From assembly GCA_900752535.1 (NCBI GenBank), contig CAADVV010000381.1, positions 1 to 13,104 on the forward strand: a stretch of 13,104 nucleotides of DNA. The letters are read 5' to 3'. Shown piece by piece: positions 6,456 through 13,104 of the stretch; the stretch's first letter is position 1; the number at the start of each line of letters is the position of its first letter. The stretch is from Bacteroidales bacterium (GTDB lineage: Bacteria > Bacteroidota > Bacteroidia > Bacteroidales > Muribaculaceae). The position numbers and the translations under genes were made by a program. The notes beneath the pieces were generated by a model that was given only the letters and a program-made list of their open reading frames with translations, ran no database searches and was not told the origin of the DNA.

Positions 6456-6785
6456 ATGAAAGCAAGCCTATACGACCTCCTTCAGGTGTCGTTGTCCGAC
6501 CCTGATTCCCCAAATATCCTCCTCACCGTCCATCTCTCCGACCTCCATCAGCTTGTGGTGGACACAATCGAAGCCACACGCGAGCGCATCCTCCCGTTGT
6601 ATATGGACGCCGAGAAAGAGCGTCCCCTCACCAGGAAGGAAGTTGCCGAGCAGCTCGGCGTGTGCGAGACCACTGTCTTCAACATGGCACGTGCTGGCAA
6701 ACTGCGCTCATTCAAAGTGAACGGCAGTACCCGTTACAGCCAGCGAGACGTAAGAGCCATCATAGAATCCCGCAATGCAGACTGA
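6456..6785 (+). CDS. Helix-turn-helix protein, excisionase-like
   Basis: A 109-residue DNA-binding protein. Residues 58-105 form a MerR/excisionase-type HTH (HTH_17 style): LTRKEVAEQLGVCETTVF is the helix-turn-helix and KVNGSTRYSQRDVRAII the typical wing and last helix. The N-terminal 50 residues are predicted helical (LSDLHQLVVDTIEATRERI), as in Bacteroidetes element-borne HTH proteins. ATG 6456 follows a C-rich CCCCTCAG, with no strong ribosome-binding site, which is usual for Bacteroides. The gene overlaps the helicase start by 11 bases, so the two are translationally coupled. By position in NBU-like elements it may direct excision (recombination directionality factor) or regulate the replication and mobilization genes. 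The fold is clear; the exact role is inferred. Confidence 0.8.
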   Translation: MKASLYDLLQVSLSDPDSPNILLTVHLSDLHQLVVDTIEATRERILPLYMDAEKERPLTRKEVAEQLGVCETTVFNMARAGKLRSFKVNGSTRYSQRDVRAIIESRNAD

Positions 6786-8007
6786 GCCTATGGATGAAGC
6801 AACTATTACCCCGGTAGCCGAAGACCGCTTCGAGCGCATCGGCACTACCTACTACAAGATTGTCCGACAGCCTAACGCCGCCGGACAACTGATAGAGCGC
6901 AGCATCCCGTGGACAATCGAGGCAATCCGTCAGGACTACGGCAAGGACTTCCTTGCCAACGTGCCCAAATACGACGGCTTCTGCTGTGTTCCGTCGCATA
7001 TGGACTATAAGCCGGTTGTCGGCAGTTTCAAGAACAAGTATTCGCCGTTGAGCCATATCCCCGCCGATGGAGAATGGCCATGCATCGAATCGCTTGTGCG
7101 CCATATCTTCGGCGAACAGTACGACCTCGGTCTCGACTATCTGCAAATCCTCTACACCATGCCGTTGCAGAAACTCCCGATTCTGCTGCTGGTGTCGGAG
7201 GAACGGAACACCGGCAAATCCACCTTCCTCAATTTCCTCAAACTGCTCTTTGAGGCGAATGTCACGTTCAACACCAATGAGAACTTCCGCAGCCAGTTCA
7301 ACGATGACTGGAACGGCAAACTTGTAATCGTGGTTGACGAGGTATTGCTCAACAAGCGCGAGGATTCTGAGCGTCTCAAAAACCTCAGCACTACCCGCAA
7401 CTACAAGATGGAGGCCAAAGGACGCGACCGCGAGGAGGTGAGTTTCTTCGCCAAGTTCGTGCTGTGTTCCAACAACGAGTATCTTCCCGTAGTCATCGAC
7501 CCCGGCGAGACACGCTACTGGGTTCGCAAGATACCTCGTCTCACAACAGACGACACCGCCTTTATTGAGAAAATACGCTACGAGATACCGGCATTTCTCC
7601 ACGCCTTGACATACCGGCAGTTGTCAACCGCCGAGGAAAGCCGGATGTGGTTCGACCCGAAACTGATTGACACCGATGCCTTGCAGAAGATAATCCGTGC
7701 CAACCGCAACCGTGTCGAGCTTGAACTCGCCGAGCTGCTGACCGAGATAATGGACTCACGCAAAATCGATGAAGTTGATTTCTGCTTCAACGACATCCTC
7801 AGTCTGTTCAGCTACCGTCAGGTAAAAGCCGACCGGGGGCAACTCCGGAAGGTGGTGCAGGACTGTTGGAAGCTCAAACCGGCTTCCAACTCCTTCTGCT
7901 ATACCACCTACACCGTCGGCATGTTCCGCGATGAGGAATCTTACGTCGAGACACGCCGTTGCGGACGCTACTACACCGTCACCCGGCAGATGTTAGAGAA
8001 TTTATAA
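6775..8007 (+). CDS. Superfamily 3 helicase, primase-helicase (DUF5906-like) type
   Basis: A 410-residue protein. After an N-terminal part without recognised fold (1-130), a P-loop NTPase core follows: an unusual Walker A SEERNTGKSTF (141-151) lacking the first Gly, Walker B LVIVVDEV (183-190), a sensor/motif C FVLCSNN (228-234) and an arginine region GETRYWVRKIPR (244-255). This order is that of SF3 helicases such as the D5/primase-helicase proteins of phages and mobile elements; the ~150-residue C-terminal part would be DNA binding. It lacks a visible primase catalytic domain, so it is a helicase of the prmN1/primase neighbourhood and not necessarily a primase. The start may be ATG 6775 (overlapping the HTH gene) or ATG 6790. 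It probably unwinds the excised circle or transferred strand; the motif-rich spacer immediately downstream is a plausible target. Confidence 0.8.
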   Translation: MQTEPMDEATITPVAEDRFERIGTTYYKIVRQPNAAGQLIERSIPWTIEAIRQDYGKDFLANVPKYDGFCCVPSHMDYKPVVGSFKNKYSPLSHIPADGEWPCIESLVRHIFGEQYDLGLDYLQILYTMPLQKLPILLLVSEERNTGKSTFLNFLKLLFEANVTFNTNENFRSQFNDDWNGKLVIVVDEVLLNKREDSERLKNLSTTRNYKMEAKGRDREEVSFFAKFVLCSNNEYLPVVIDPGETRYWVRKIPRLTTDDTAFIEKIRYEIPAFLHALTYRQLSTAEESRMWFDPKLIDTDALQKIIRANRNRVELELAELLTEIMDSRKIDEVDFCFNDILSLFSYRQVKADRGQLRKVVQDCWKLKPASNSFCYTTYTVGMFRDEESYVETRRCGRYYTVTRQMLENL

Positions 8008-8025
8008 TTTTTACTCGTTGAAATT

Positions 8026-8269
8026 TGATGAACTGATGAAAAGAGGGACAGACTGTTGTTTTTCAGTGATTTTTCTTCTCATCGGTTATTCATCAACGCT
8101 TCATCAAAGGATGAAAGGCAATGAAAAGAAAATATAGTGGCACTGAGAGAAAACCTCAATTTTCTTTTCCCTCGCCGAAATTTTCTTCTCACCGCCCATA
8201 TAATAACGATGAAACAATGATGAACAGATAACGCACTGATTTGATTAAATATACCTGTCCGATTCATCA
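8026..8269 (+). repeat. Repeated GATGAA/TTCATC motifs, origin or operator candidate
   Basis: The AT-rich 330-bp gap between helicase and DUF3408 genes holds eight copies of a short motif: TGATGAA at 8026-8032, 8034-8040 and 8218-8224; GATGAA at 8110-8115 and 8208-8213; and inverted TTCATCA at 8089-8095, 8100-8106 and 8263-8269. A 14-base direct repeat TTTTCTTCTCAYCG (8071-8084 and 8181-8194, one mismatch) introduces two of the clusters. Short clustered repeats in AT-rich DNA beside a replicative helicase suggest a replication origin; the HTH protein binding here is an alternative. No gene is seen in the gap. Confidence 0.45.
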
Positions 8270-8298
8270 GTTTATCAAATTCAACACCTCACCCGGTC

Positions 8299-8318
8299 GC
8301 CGAGACTTTTATCTCGGT
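8299..8318 (+). promoter_or_regulatory. Hairpin just upstream of the DUF3408-like gene
   Basis: CCGAGA (8300-8305) and TCTCGG (8312-8317) pair around CTTTTA, with a flanking G-T pair. It ends 20 bases before the ATG at 8338. With no U-run it is not a good terminator; it may protect the 5' end of the message or tune translation. Confidence 0.4.
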
Positions 8319-8337
8319 GTCCACAATTCACAATGAT

Positions 8338-9243
8338 ATGGCAAAATCAACCAAATCCACCAAAGCATCAGGTTTTGATGCGGATAAATACCTTGAGGAA
8401 CTGGAAGAGGAGTCCCGCAAGGAGAAAGAAGCTGCCCAGAAAAAGAAAGCTCGTATTATGGAGTATTCAATCCCTTGGAACTTGAAAGATGAAAAGCCTC
8501 CGCTTCCGGAAATGAAGTTGAACACATGGCGTTTCAGATGGGAACCGGAAAATCTCGAAGAATTCATTACGAAGTATGGCGAAGAATGCAAGAGAATAAT
8601 TGCGGAAATCAACGCCGAAAAGAAAAGACGACACGATACGATTCCGGACGTAAGACGACCGGGCTACTCGGTGACAGGGAATAAGCTCGATACTGATGAA
8701 CCAACCAATCAACCGGATGCACAGGCAAGCAGTCAACCGGAACATCAGTCAACCAAAACAACGGTAATCGAGATACCGGACGATGCGGTGCAACCGCAAT
8801 CCCGGTCTACCGGTACACCGGATACACCGTCCGCAGCTTCCGAGCCGGAGGTGAAAGATGTATTTCCGCCGTCATCGCCGATCACCGATGCTACCGACGT
8901 TCAGAACTCCGACACGGATGAAGCTTCTGTTCCGCCACAAGGGAAGCCGCAGCCAACCCCCGCCACCGTGGAACAATCGAAAAAGCCCCACGTCAGTGCC
9001 AGGAAGGTCGATGCCGATTTCGAGGAATTGTCCCGAAGGTATCTCCAAGTCGTAAGTCTCGGAGAGAAGAAACCGGTGTTCATTCCGCTTGAGCTCCGCA
9101 ACGCTTTGGATACTCTCGCCCGGTTGAGTGGTGTACCGAATCTGGCACCGTCTCACATCGTCATTAATATTCTCAAAGCGTTCTTTGACGACAACCGTGA
9201 ACTGATCAACCGCAAACTCTCAGGTGTGAAATTAAGCATCTGA
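8338..9243 (+). CDS. DUF3408-like protein of mobilizable elements
   Basis: A 301-residue protein in three parts. A basic/acidic helical N-terminus (about 1-110, with LEELEEESRKEKEAAQKKKA, likely coiled coil) is followed by a Pro/Ser/Thr-rich disordered linker (about 115-220) and a C-terminal domain (about 222-295) containing PVFIPLELRNALDTLARLSG and HIVINILKAFFDDNRELIN. This C-terminus resembles the DUF3408/TraB-type ribbon-helix-helix-like domain (beta strand followed by two helices) found in Bacteroides conjugative and mobilizable elements. I chose ATG 8338 over the GTG at 8317, which lies within the hairpin. It sits between helicase and oriT candidate, so an accessory role in replication or relaxosome assembly is likely; the biochemical role is unknown. 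Confidence 0.7.
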   Translation: MAKSTKSTKASGFDADKYLEELEEESRKEKEAAQKKKARIMEYSIPWNLKDEKPPLPEMKLNTWRFRWEPENLEEFITKYGEECKRIIAEINAEKKRRHDTIPDVRRPGYSVTGNKLDTDEPTNQPDAQASSQPEHQSTKTTVIEIPDDAVQPQSRSTGTPDTPSAASEPEVKDVFPPSSPITDATDVQNSDTDEASVPPQGKPQPTPATVEQSKKPHVSARKVDADFEELSRRYLQVVSLGEKKPVFIPLELRNALDTLARLSGVPNLAPSHIVINILKAFFDDNRELINRKLSGVKLSI

Positions 9244-9287
9244 AAACAGTGTTATTCAGGGCGTGGCGGTATCTTTCCACAAGGGTA

Positions 9288-9417
9288 ATGGAGGGGCAAA
9301 GCGAGGTTAGATTTTTGTGACACAAAAATCGTCGCAACCCTGTTGCTCCCCTCGCCCCCCTCCGTTACACCGGGTGGAGCGGTACACCGGTGTACCGAAG
9401 CCGCCTTGCCCCTCCAT
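9288..9417 (+). other. oriT: Candidate origin of transfer (oriT)
   Basis: The non-coding stretch before mobC carries nested inverted repeats. Long arms at 9288-9303 (containing GGAGGGGCAAAGCG) and 9402-9417 (containing CGCCTTGCCCCTCC) match over 16 bases with one mismatch. Inside are GCGAGG (9301-9306) with CCTCGC (9350-9355), a 21-base near-palindrome with 10-base arms GATTTTTGTG/CACAAAAATC (9310-9330, central A) and a perfect 16-base palindrome GGTACACCGGTGTACC (9381-9396). Nested repeats immediately upstream of a MobC-relaxase pair are the usual place and form of oriT. The nick site is not identified. Confidence 0.55.
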
Positions 9418-9444
9418 GTTCAACCCCCTCAATCCCCCCAGCCA

Positions 9445-9828
9445 ATGAAACCCAAATCCCCGACCCGTAAGTCGAATATCAAGGCAGGACACCGTAACGG
9501 TCGTCCCTCCTTGCCCGAAGAGGAGCGTCAATCCTATGTCCGACACACACGGTATAACGAAGCTGAAAATGCCCTCCTGCTTGCCAACGTCAGGCGAGCC
9601 GGTATGAAAAATGTCAGCGAATATATCCGCTCGGTGACGTTAAATCCCAACATTGTTCCACGGCTCAATGATTCCGAAATGAGACTCGTCCGGAATCTCT
9701 CCGGCATGAGCAACAACTTCAACCAGCTTCTGCGCCTCTGCCATCAGCGCGGACTTGATGCAATGACCCGTGAAGTGCAATATTACCTTAGTCAATTCCG
9801 CGAACTCTTTGCGAAATTAAGCTCTTGA
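9445..9828 (+). CDS. mobC: MobC-family relaxosome accessory protein
   Basis: A 127-residue protein. The N-terminus is basic (MKPKSPTRKSNIKAGHRNGR). Residues 32-65 (VRHTRYNEAENALLLANVRR then MKNVSEYIRSVTLN) form a ribbon-helix-helix of the MobC/NikA type: a beta strand, a helix with Glu-Ala, and a second helix starting at the turn. The C-terminal half has the conserved-looking LVRNLSGMSNNFNQLLRLCH, which fits the MobC signature of an NLNQ/NFNQ stretch. I chose ATG 9445; the frame extends upstream to a TTG at 9343, but that extension is Pro-rich and lies over the oriT repeats. Its stop is 6 bases before the relaxase ATG, so the two are co-expressed. Expected role: bind oriT, open the DNA and recruit the relaxase. 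Confidence 0.85.
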   Translation: MKPKSPTRKSNIKAGHRNGRPSLPEEERQSYVRHTRYNEAENALLLANVRRAGMKNVSEYIRSVTLNPNIVPRLNDSEMRLVRNLSGMSNNFNQLLRLCHQRGLDAMTREVQYYLSQFRELFAKLSS

Positions 9829-9834
9829 TTCCCT

Positions 9835-11271
9835 ATGATAGCATATATAATAGGCGGCTCCGGTTTTGGCGGGTGTGTCGATTACGTCACCCGTCGCAAG
9901 CTTGAAGAGAAGCTTCAGAAGGAACAGTCAAGGGGGCTGAAAGCCGATGAGAAAAAATATGAGAGCAATAGAGGTGAGGATATAATCGACCATCTTTCCA
10001 AAGACTGGAAGCTCATATCCTCCTCCGGCGACATAAGGATATATGAAGGACGCAAGGCTATGGCTGACGACATCGCCCGTCCGTCGCGACAGCGTAAGCC
10101 AATCAAAGACCCTGTCGGTCACATATCCCTCGACTTCCATCCCGAAGACAAACCGCGAATGACTGATGAACTTATGGCAGAGGTGGCGCAGGACTATATG
10201 AGGCAGATGGGACTTGTCAACACACCATACATAGTGGTGCGTCACTTTGACAAGGCTCATCCGCACTGTCACATCGTTTTCAGCCGTGTTGACTATGAAG
10301 GCAAGATTCTGACGCAGACAACCAACTTCAAGAAGAACGAGCGCGTCTGCAAGGCTCTAAATCTGAAACACCGTCTGATGCAGGGCAAGAGCAAGCTCAA
10401 CACGGATGTGTCAAAACTCCGTGGCAAAGAGAAAGTCCGTTATCAGCTTGTCCATGACATTGCGAGAGTCTATCTTTCTCCATCAGTCACCGACTGGGAT
10501 TCTTTCGTTGACTGGTTACATCGGAACGGCATAACCGTGAGAGAGAAAACCGGAAAGTCAGGGCGTGTCAATCTTTATTTCGGAGTTGGCGGGCAGGAAT
10601 TCTGGTACAGGAAGCTTGACCCCTTTTTCAGCCGCGAGAATCTTGAATTGAAATTCAAGGCTCGGAGAGAGAAACTGCAGGAGGCAACGCCCAGACCCAA
10701 AGGGGGACAGCAACCAGTCCAGGAACCGGCGCCGAAGCATGTGCATCAAACGTCCGAGGCTACAGGTCCATCTGTTGTACCAAAGCCAAAGGAGCAACCG
10801 AAACCGATTGTCATACCGCCATTGCCGGATGGGTATATGGGAGCGCGGATTGCGCCTCACGAACTCGCCCGCTACCAAAAAGGCGATGCCGTTTGTGCCT
10901 ACATATGCAAGCCCGATGAAATTGTCGGCAAACATTACTGGATCTGGTATGATTTCAAGACAGCCCAGCCTCGATGTGAGCCTACGCCGCCACCCGCAGA
11001 CCGTTATATCCCTGAGGCTTTCAAACAGCAGATGACAACTCCACGTGCAGCCTCCGTCAATATCTCTCAAGGTGCCGGGATACGGTTCTCATCGCCTTCT
11101 CTCGGTGGAAGCGTACCCGAAGAACAAGGCTTCGCTCTCGGAGGCGGAGTGCCGGACGACTTCAAGCACTTCCTTGAAATGCACCCCGGCATGAGCTTCG
11201 AGGAAGCCAAACATCGCTTCCGTGACGAGCAGAAAGCCAAGCAACTACGTAAAGGTCCGAAACTTCACTAA
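9835..11271 (+). CDS. mobB: Relaxase/mobilization nuclease (MobP-like, PF03432 type)
   Basis: A 478-residue relaxase expected to nick one strand at oriT and stay covalently on the 5' end through a tyrosine. The N-terminus MIAYIIGGSGFGGCVDYVTR is motif I, with Tyr4 or Tyr17 the candidate nucleophile. Motif III is clear: His137 in VRHFDKAHPHCHIV with the metal-binding His144 and His146 and the following SRVDYEGK; GHISLDFHPED (95-105) precedes it. The nuclease domain covers about 1-270. From about 275 to 340 is a Pro/Lys/Gln linker, and the last 140 residues have no known domain; EMHPGMSFEEAKHRF near the end is the tail seen in Bacteroidetes relaxases. Directly after mobC; no coupling protein follows, so transfer depends on a helper element. 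Confidence 0.9.
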   Translation: MIAYIIGGSGFGGCVDYVTRRKLEEKLQKEQSRGLKADEKKYESNRGEDIIDHLSKDWKLISSSGDIRIYEGRKAMADDIARPSRQRKPIKDPVGHISLDFHPEDKPRMTDELMAEVAQDYMRQMGLVNTPYIVVRHFDKAHPHCHIVFSRVDYEGKILTQTTNFKKNERVCKALNLKHRLMQGKSKLNTDVSKLRGKEKVRYQLVHDIARVYLSPSVTDWDSFVDWLHRNGITVREKTGKSGRVNLYFGVGGQEFWYRKLDPFFSRENLELKFKARREKLQEATPRPKGGQQPVQEPAPKHVHQTSEATGPSVVPKPKEQPKPIVIPPLPDGYMGARIAPHELARYQKGDAVCAYICKPDEIVGKHYWIWYDFKTAQPRCEPTPPPADRYIPEAFKQQMTTPRAASVNISQGAGIRFSSPSLGGSVPEEQGFALGGGVPDDFKHFLEMHPGMSFEEAKHRFRDEQKAKQLRKGPKLH

Positions 11272-11275
11272 TCAA

Positions 11276-11313
11276 AAATCCACCGAGAGAAAATCGCTTC
11301 TTTCGGTGGATTT
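11276..11313. terminator. Strong two-way terminator after the relaxase
   Basis: A 16-bp stem (11276-11291 with 11298-11313, one G-T pair) with a 6-base loop AATCGC; the outer arms are AAATCCACCGA and TCGGTGGATTT. It starts 4 bases after the relaxase stop and ends 4 bases before the stop of the opposing SDR gene. A-rich and T-rich sides let it work in both directions. It separates the mobilization module from the leftward right-flank genes. Confidence 0.8.
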
Positions 11314-11317
11314 ATGT

Positions 11318-12004
11318 TTACATCAGATGTTTTAATGCAAAGTTTATTATTCGCCATCGGCGAGTTACTATTAGCTTTTGCTGCTTTTTCTCAATGGCTT
11401 TGACTATCCTACGGCATACTTTTTCAAGTGGCATTACCCAAAACAATCCATTGCCTTTTGCCATTCGGGTATCAACCAATCCGGGGCGAATCTCCGTAAC
11501 AATTATATCCGTTCCTTTAGCTTTGCACTGCAATGATTTCGTGTAGTTTATCTGAAAAGCCTTTGATGCGCTGTAAGACGGGGCTATTGGAGTGGGTTGC
11601 AATCCCCCGACAGACGTTATTGTGACAAGATGCCCGGATTTTTGCCGTTCAAAAAGATTGTAGATTGACGCAACAGCATTAGCCCAACCAATCACATTCA
11701 CTGAAAGAGTGGATAACTCAGTCTCGACCTCCAGATTCGGATTCAAATCTCCAATTCCGGCACAAACAATGGCCAAGTCAATCTGACCATATTTGTGTAT
11801 GATTTCTTCCAAAGAATTATCAAATAACTCGGTTTGGATAATATCACATAACACAGTGTGCGTATGCTCAGGGAAACTTCGTGCCATATCGTCCAGCAGT
11901 TCTTTCCTTCTGCCTGTAACTATGACATTATGCCCCGATGAAACATAATACTTCCATAGAAAATGCCCGATTCCGGATGTAGCACCTATAATCAGAATAT
12001 TCAT
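11318..12004 (-). CDS. Short-chain dehydrogenase/reductase (SDR)
   Basis: A 228-residue classical SDR oxidoreductase using NAD(P)H. Visible motifs: the cofactor-binding GATSGIG (7-13), TGRRKE (30-35, Arg32 suggests NADP preference), CDI (53-55) for the adenine ring, CAG (81-83) in place of the usual NAG, catalytic Ser131 (TITSVGG), and Tyr144/Lys148 in YSASK; EIRPGLVDT (171-179) follows as in the family. The C-terminal RRWRIINFALKHLM is basic and amphipathic and may touch the membrane. Substrate unknown. It starts 3 bases after the beta-barrel gene upstream, so the two form one transcript. The length is normal. It probably belongs to the flanking chromosome rather than to the mobile module. 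Confidence 0.85.
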   Translation of the reverse strand: MNILIIGATSGIGHFLWKYYVSSGHNVIVTGRRKELLDDMARSFPEHTHTVLCDIIQTELFDNSLEEIIHKYGQIDLAIVCAGIGDLNPNLEVETELSTLSVNVIGWANAVASIYNLFERQKSGHLVTITSVGGLQPTPIAPSYSASKAFQINYTKSLQCKAKGTDIIVTEIRPGLVDTRMAKGNGLFWVMPLEKVCRRIVKAIEKKQQKLIVTRRWRIINFALKHLM

Positions 12005-12007
12005 ATC

Positions 12008-13018
12008 CTACTTCATTATCGCAGAGCCAGAGGAAGTGACAGTCTGGACTTCGTTGCCACGCTGCACTTTCTTTCCGAAACCGAATGTATAGCTTGCCGT
12101 GATGTTGACAAACTGATGGCTACTCGAATTATATACAGTGTTGTATTGGTCAAAATATCTGCTCGTAAGGCTTGATGTCTGGTCAACCCAGTTTTTACGG
12201 AAGATGTTGACTGCAGACACGCTGACATTCCAATTGTTGTTACGCCATCCAAATTTTAGCTGATAAGCTGACTTACCGCGATAGAATGTGTCATGAAGAG
12301 AATACTGCATTAATCCCCGGTCGGCAGTGGAGAAATACAACGAGGCATAGAATGATTTCAGATAGTATGTCGCGCTGGCCGACACCATCAGATAATTGTA
12401 TGTATCGCTATAAATACCGGTGAGTTTGCTAAACCACATTCGCGGTTGTACCTGCAACACAAGCGAGCGATTGAAAAAGCGTCCGGTAAACGAAACACCA
12501 ATGTCGAAATTCTGACAATCTCCGCTATTGACAATCGAGCGCAGCATCATGCCGTCAGGTCCGTCAGGCGTGAACAGAGGGACAGGTCTGTCGAAGTATC
12601 GGCTCCATCCACACGAAGCGGAAATCTGATACCGATTGTTAGGAAGCCATGTGTATTGCAGGTCAACGGAACTCCAACGTGTGTTTTTCAGTTCGGGATT
12701 ACCCGTCTTATACAGCAACTCGTTTTCCTGAATAACAGTCGGAGTCTTGTCTGACAAGTCAACAAAATTGCTGTTAAAGCTTGCTGTAAGATTCAGCGAG
12801 TGTTTCTGATTGAAGGCATATTGAGCGTCAAGATTAAAAAGAGGCACAGCATCCGACACACTCATACCGTTGATTTCGTTGCGTTCACCAATCAAACCGC
12901 CTTCAAACCGGCCATAAAATTTTTCAGCCTGAAAAGTATAGCCAGCCATTGCGCCGTATGCCAATTGATGGAAACGTTCAATCGAAATGGTGGAGCCGGA
13001 ATATTTTACCGTAACTAT
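12008..13018 (-). pseudogene. 5'-truncated outer-membrane beta-barrel (TonB-receptor-like) gene
   Basis: The last ~335 residues of a Bacteroidetes outer-membrane beta-barrel protein (OMP_b-brl type, related to TonB-dependent receptors). Alternating aromatic strands continue to the end (for example LNLTASFNSNF, YQISASCGWSRYF, YNYLMVSASATYYLKSFYA, VNITASYTFGFGKKVQRG), and ELLYKTGNPELKNTRW is the usual late-barrel segment. The C-terminus SGSAIMK is typical. The signal peptide, plug domain and first half of the barrel, which such proteins need (normally 700-800 residues), are missing: the frame meets TGA at 13019-13021 and no ATG start exists before an internal Met at 12949. It is probably a remnant; a frameshift or assembly break is the alternative. 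Possible start TTG 12964. It is followed after 3 bases by the SDR gene. Confidence 0.75.
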
Positions 13019-13057
13019 TCAGCGAAAGGAAAAGCTATAAAAATTCGCCTCGTCTAA

Positions 13058-13104
13058 TTAAACGAGTGCCAGGATAGCATCAAGAGGAGATTGACCGTTT
13101 TTCC
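13058..13104 (-). CDS. C-terminal codons of an unidentified leftward frame
   Basis: From the window edge the frame reads KNGQSPLDAILALV then TAA (13058-13060). It is in the same register as the truncated barrel gene and about 37 bases upstream of the TGA that limits it. The sequence does not look like a beta-barrel. It could be the end of another gene, for instance a transposase that truncated the barrel gene, but 14 residues do not permit an assignment. Confidence 0.2.
   Translation of the reverse strand, partial: KNGQSPLDAILALV

Noticed and set aside
6760..7602. Leftward 280-codon open frame opposite the helicase gene
   Set aside because: The opposite strand encodes a helicase with visible Walker motifs; the antisense frame has no domain and reflects GC-rich codon bias.
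9343..9444. N-terminal extension of MobC from TTG 9343
   Set aside because: The extension is Pro-rich, unlike MobC proteins, and overlaps the oriT-like palindromes; ATG 9445 gives a standard MobC length.
10558..11070. Leftward 170-codon open frame opposite the relaxase tail
   Set aside because: Lies entirely against the relaxase reading frame and reads as low-quality Arg/Leu/Cys-rich protein; treated as an antisense artefact.
24..11338. Shared 8-mer CTTTGCAT near the left edge and, inverted, near 11331
   Set aside because: Eight bases in two windows of this size is expected by chance, the copies are inverted, and the right copy lies inside the SDR coding sequence.
1..13104. Similarity between NKNCQSPL (forward frame near the left edge) and KNGQSPL (leftward frame at the right edge)
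   Set aside because: Only seven identical bases in a row (GTCAATC) underlie it, and the two lie in opposite orientations, which does not fit direct att repeats; probably chance.
1..13104. tRNA, rRNA, CRISPR array, insertion-sequence ends
   Set aside because: I looked for a tRNA cloverleaf at the integrase end, spaced direct repeats of CRISPR size and transposase motifs; none could be supported.

Overview
The window looks like an integrated, mobilizable element from a Bacteroidales genome (Bacteroides, Parabacteroides or Muribaculaceae type). The evidence is the tyrosine integrase of the Bacteroidetes class, promoter matches of the Bacteroides form TTTG-N20/21-TAnnTTTG, a DUF3408-like protein, a MobC/relaxase pair of the type seen in Bacteroides mobilizable elements, and a Bacteroidetes-type outer-membrane beta-barrel protein in the right flank. 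No coupling ATPase or mating-pore genes are visible, so the element would need a helper conjugative element for transfer.

Layout, left to right. Positions 1-90 hold the possible start of a leftward ORF that leaves the window. The integrase (131-1537, with homology-like sequence probably reaching back to about 92) is followed by a perfect 50-bp palindrome (1594-1643). Next is an AT-rich two-gene cargo operon (1713-5072) with its own Bacteroides-type promoter: a AAA+ ATPase and a subtilisin-like serine protease, matching the IetAS anti-phage/plasmid-stability pair. Positions 5073-6455 are a 1.38-kb stretch without a clear conventional gene, carrying two good Bacteroides-type promoters, at least ten inverted repeats and several short open frames in different registers. 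A GC-richer backbone module follows: a helix-turn-helix excisionase-like protein (6456-6785), an overlapping superfamily-3 helicase of the primase-helicase type (6775-8007), an AT-rich spacer with repeated GATGAA/TTCATC motifs (8026-8269, possible replication origin or operator), a DUF3408-like protein (8338-9243), an inverted-repeat-rich oriT candidate (9288-9417), MobC (9445-9828) and a relaxase (9835-11271). A strong two-way terminator hairpin (11276-11313) closes this module.

The right flank runs leftward: an SDR-family oxidoreductase (11318-12004), the 3' part of an outer-membrane beta-barrel gene (12008 to about 13018) and the last codons of another frame at the window edge. This is probably chromosomal or older acquired DNA; no att repeat was found, so the element ends are not mapped.

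Inferred cooperation: the integrase with the HTH protein moves the element in and out of the chromosome; the helicase with the motif-rich spacer may replicate or process the excised circle; MobC and the relaxase nick at the inverted-repeat region and lead transfer; IetAS is the passenger that benefits the host or stabilises the element. The 5.1-6.45 kb region is the least explained part and the best place to look for something new.
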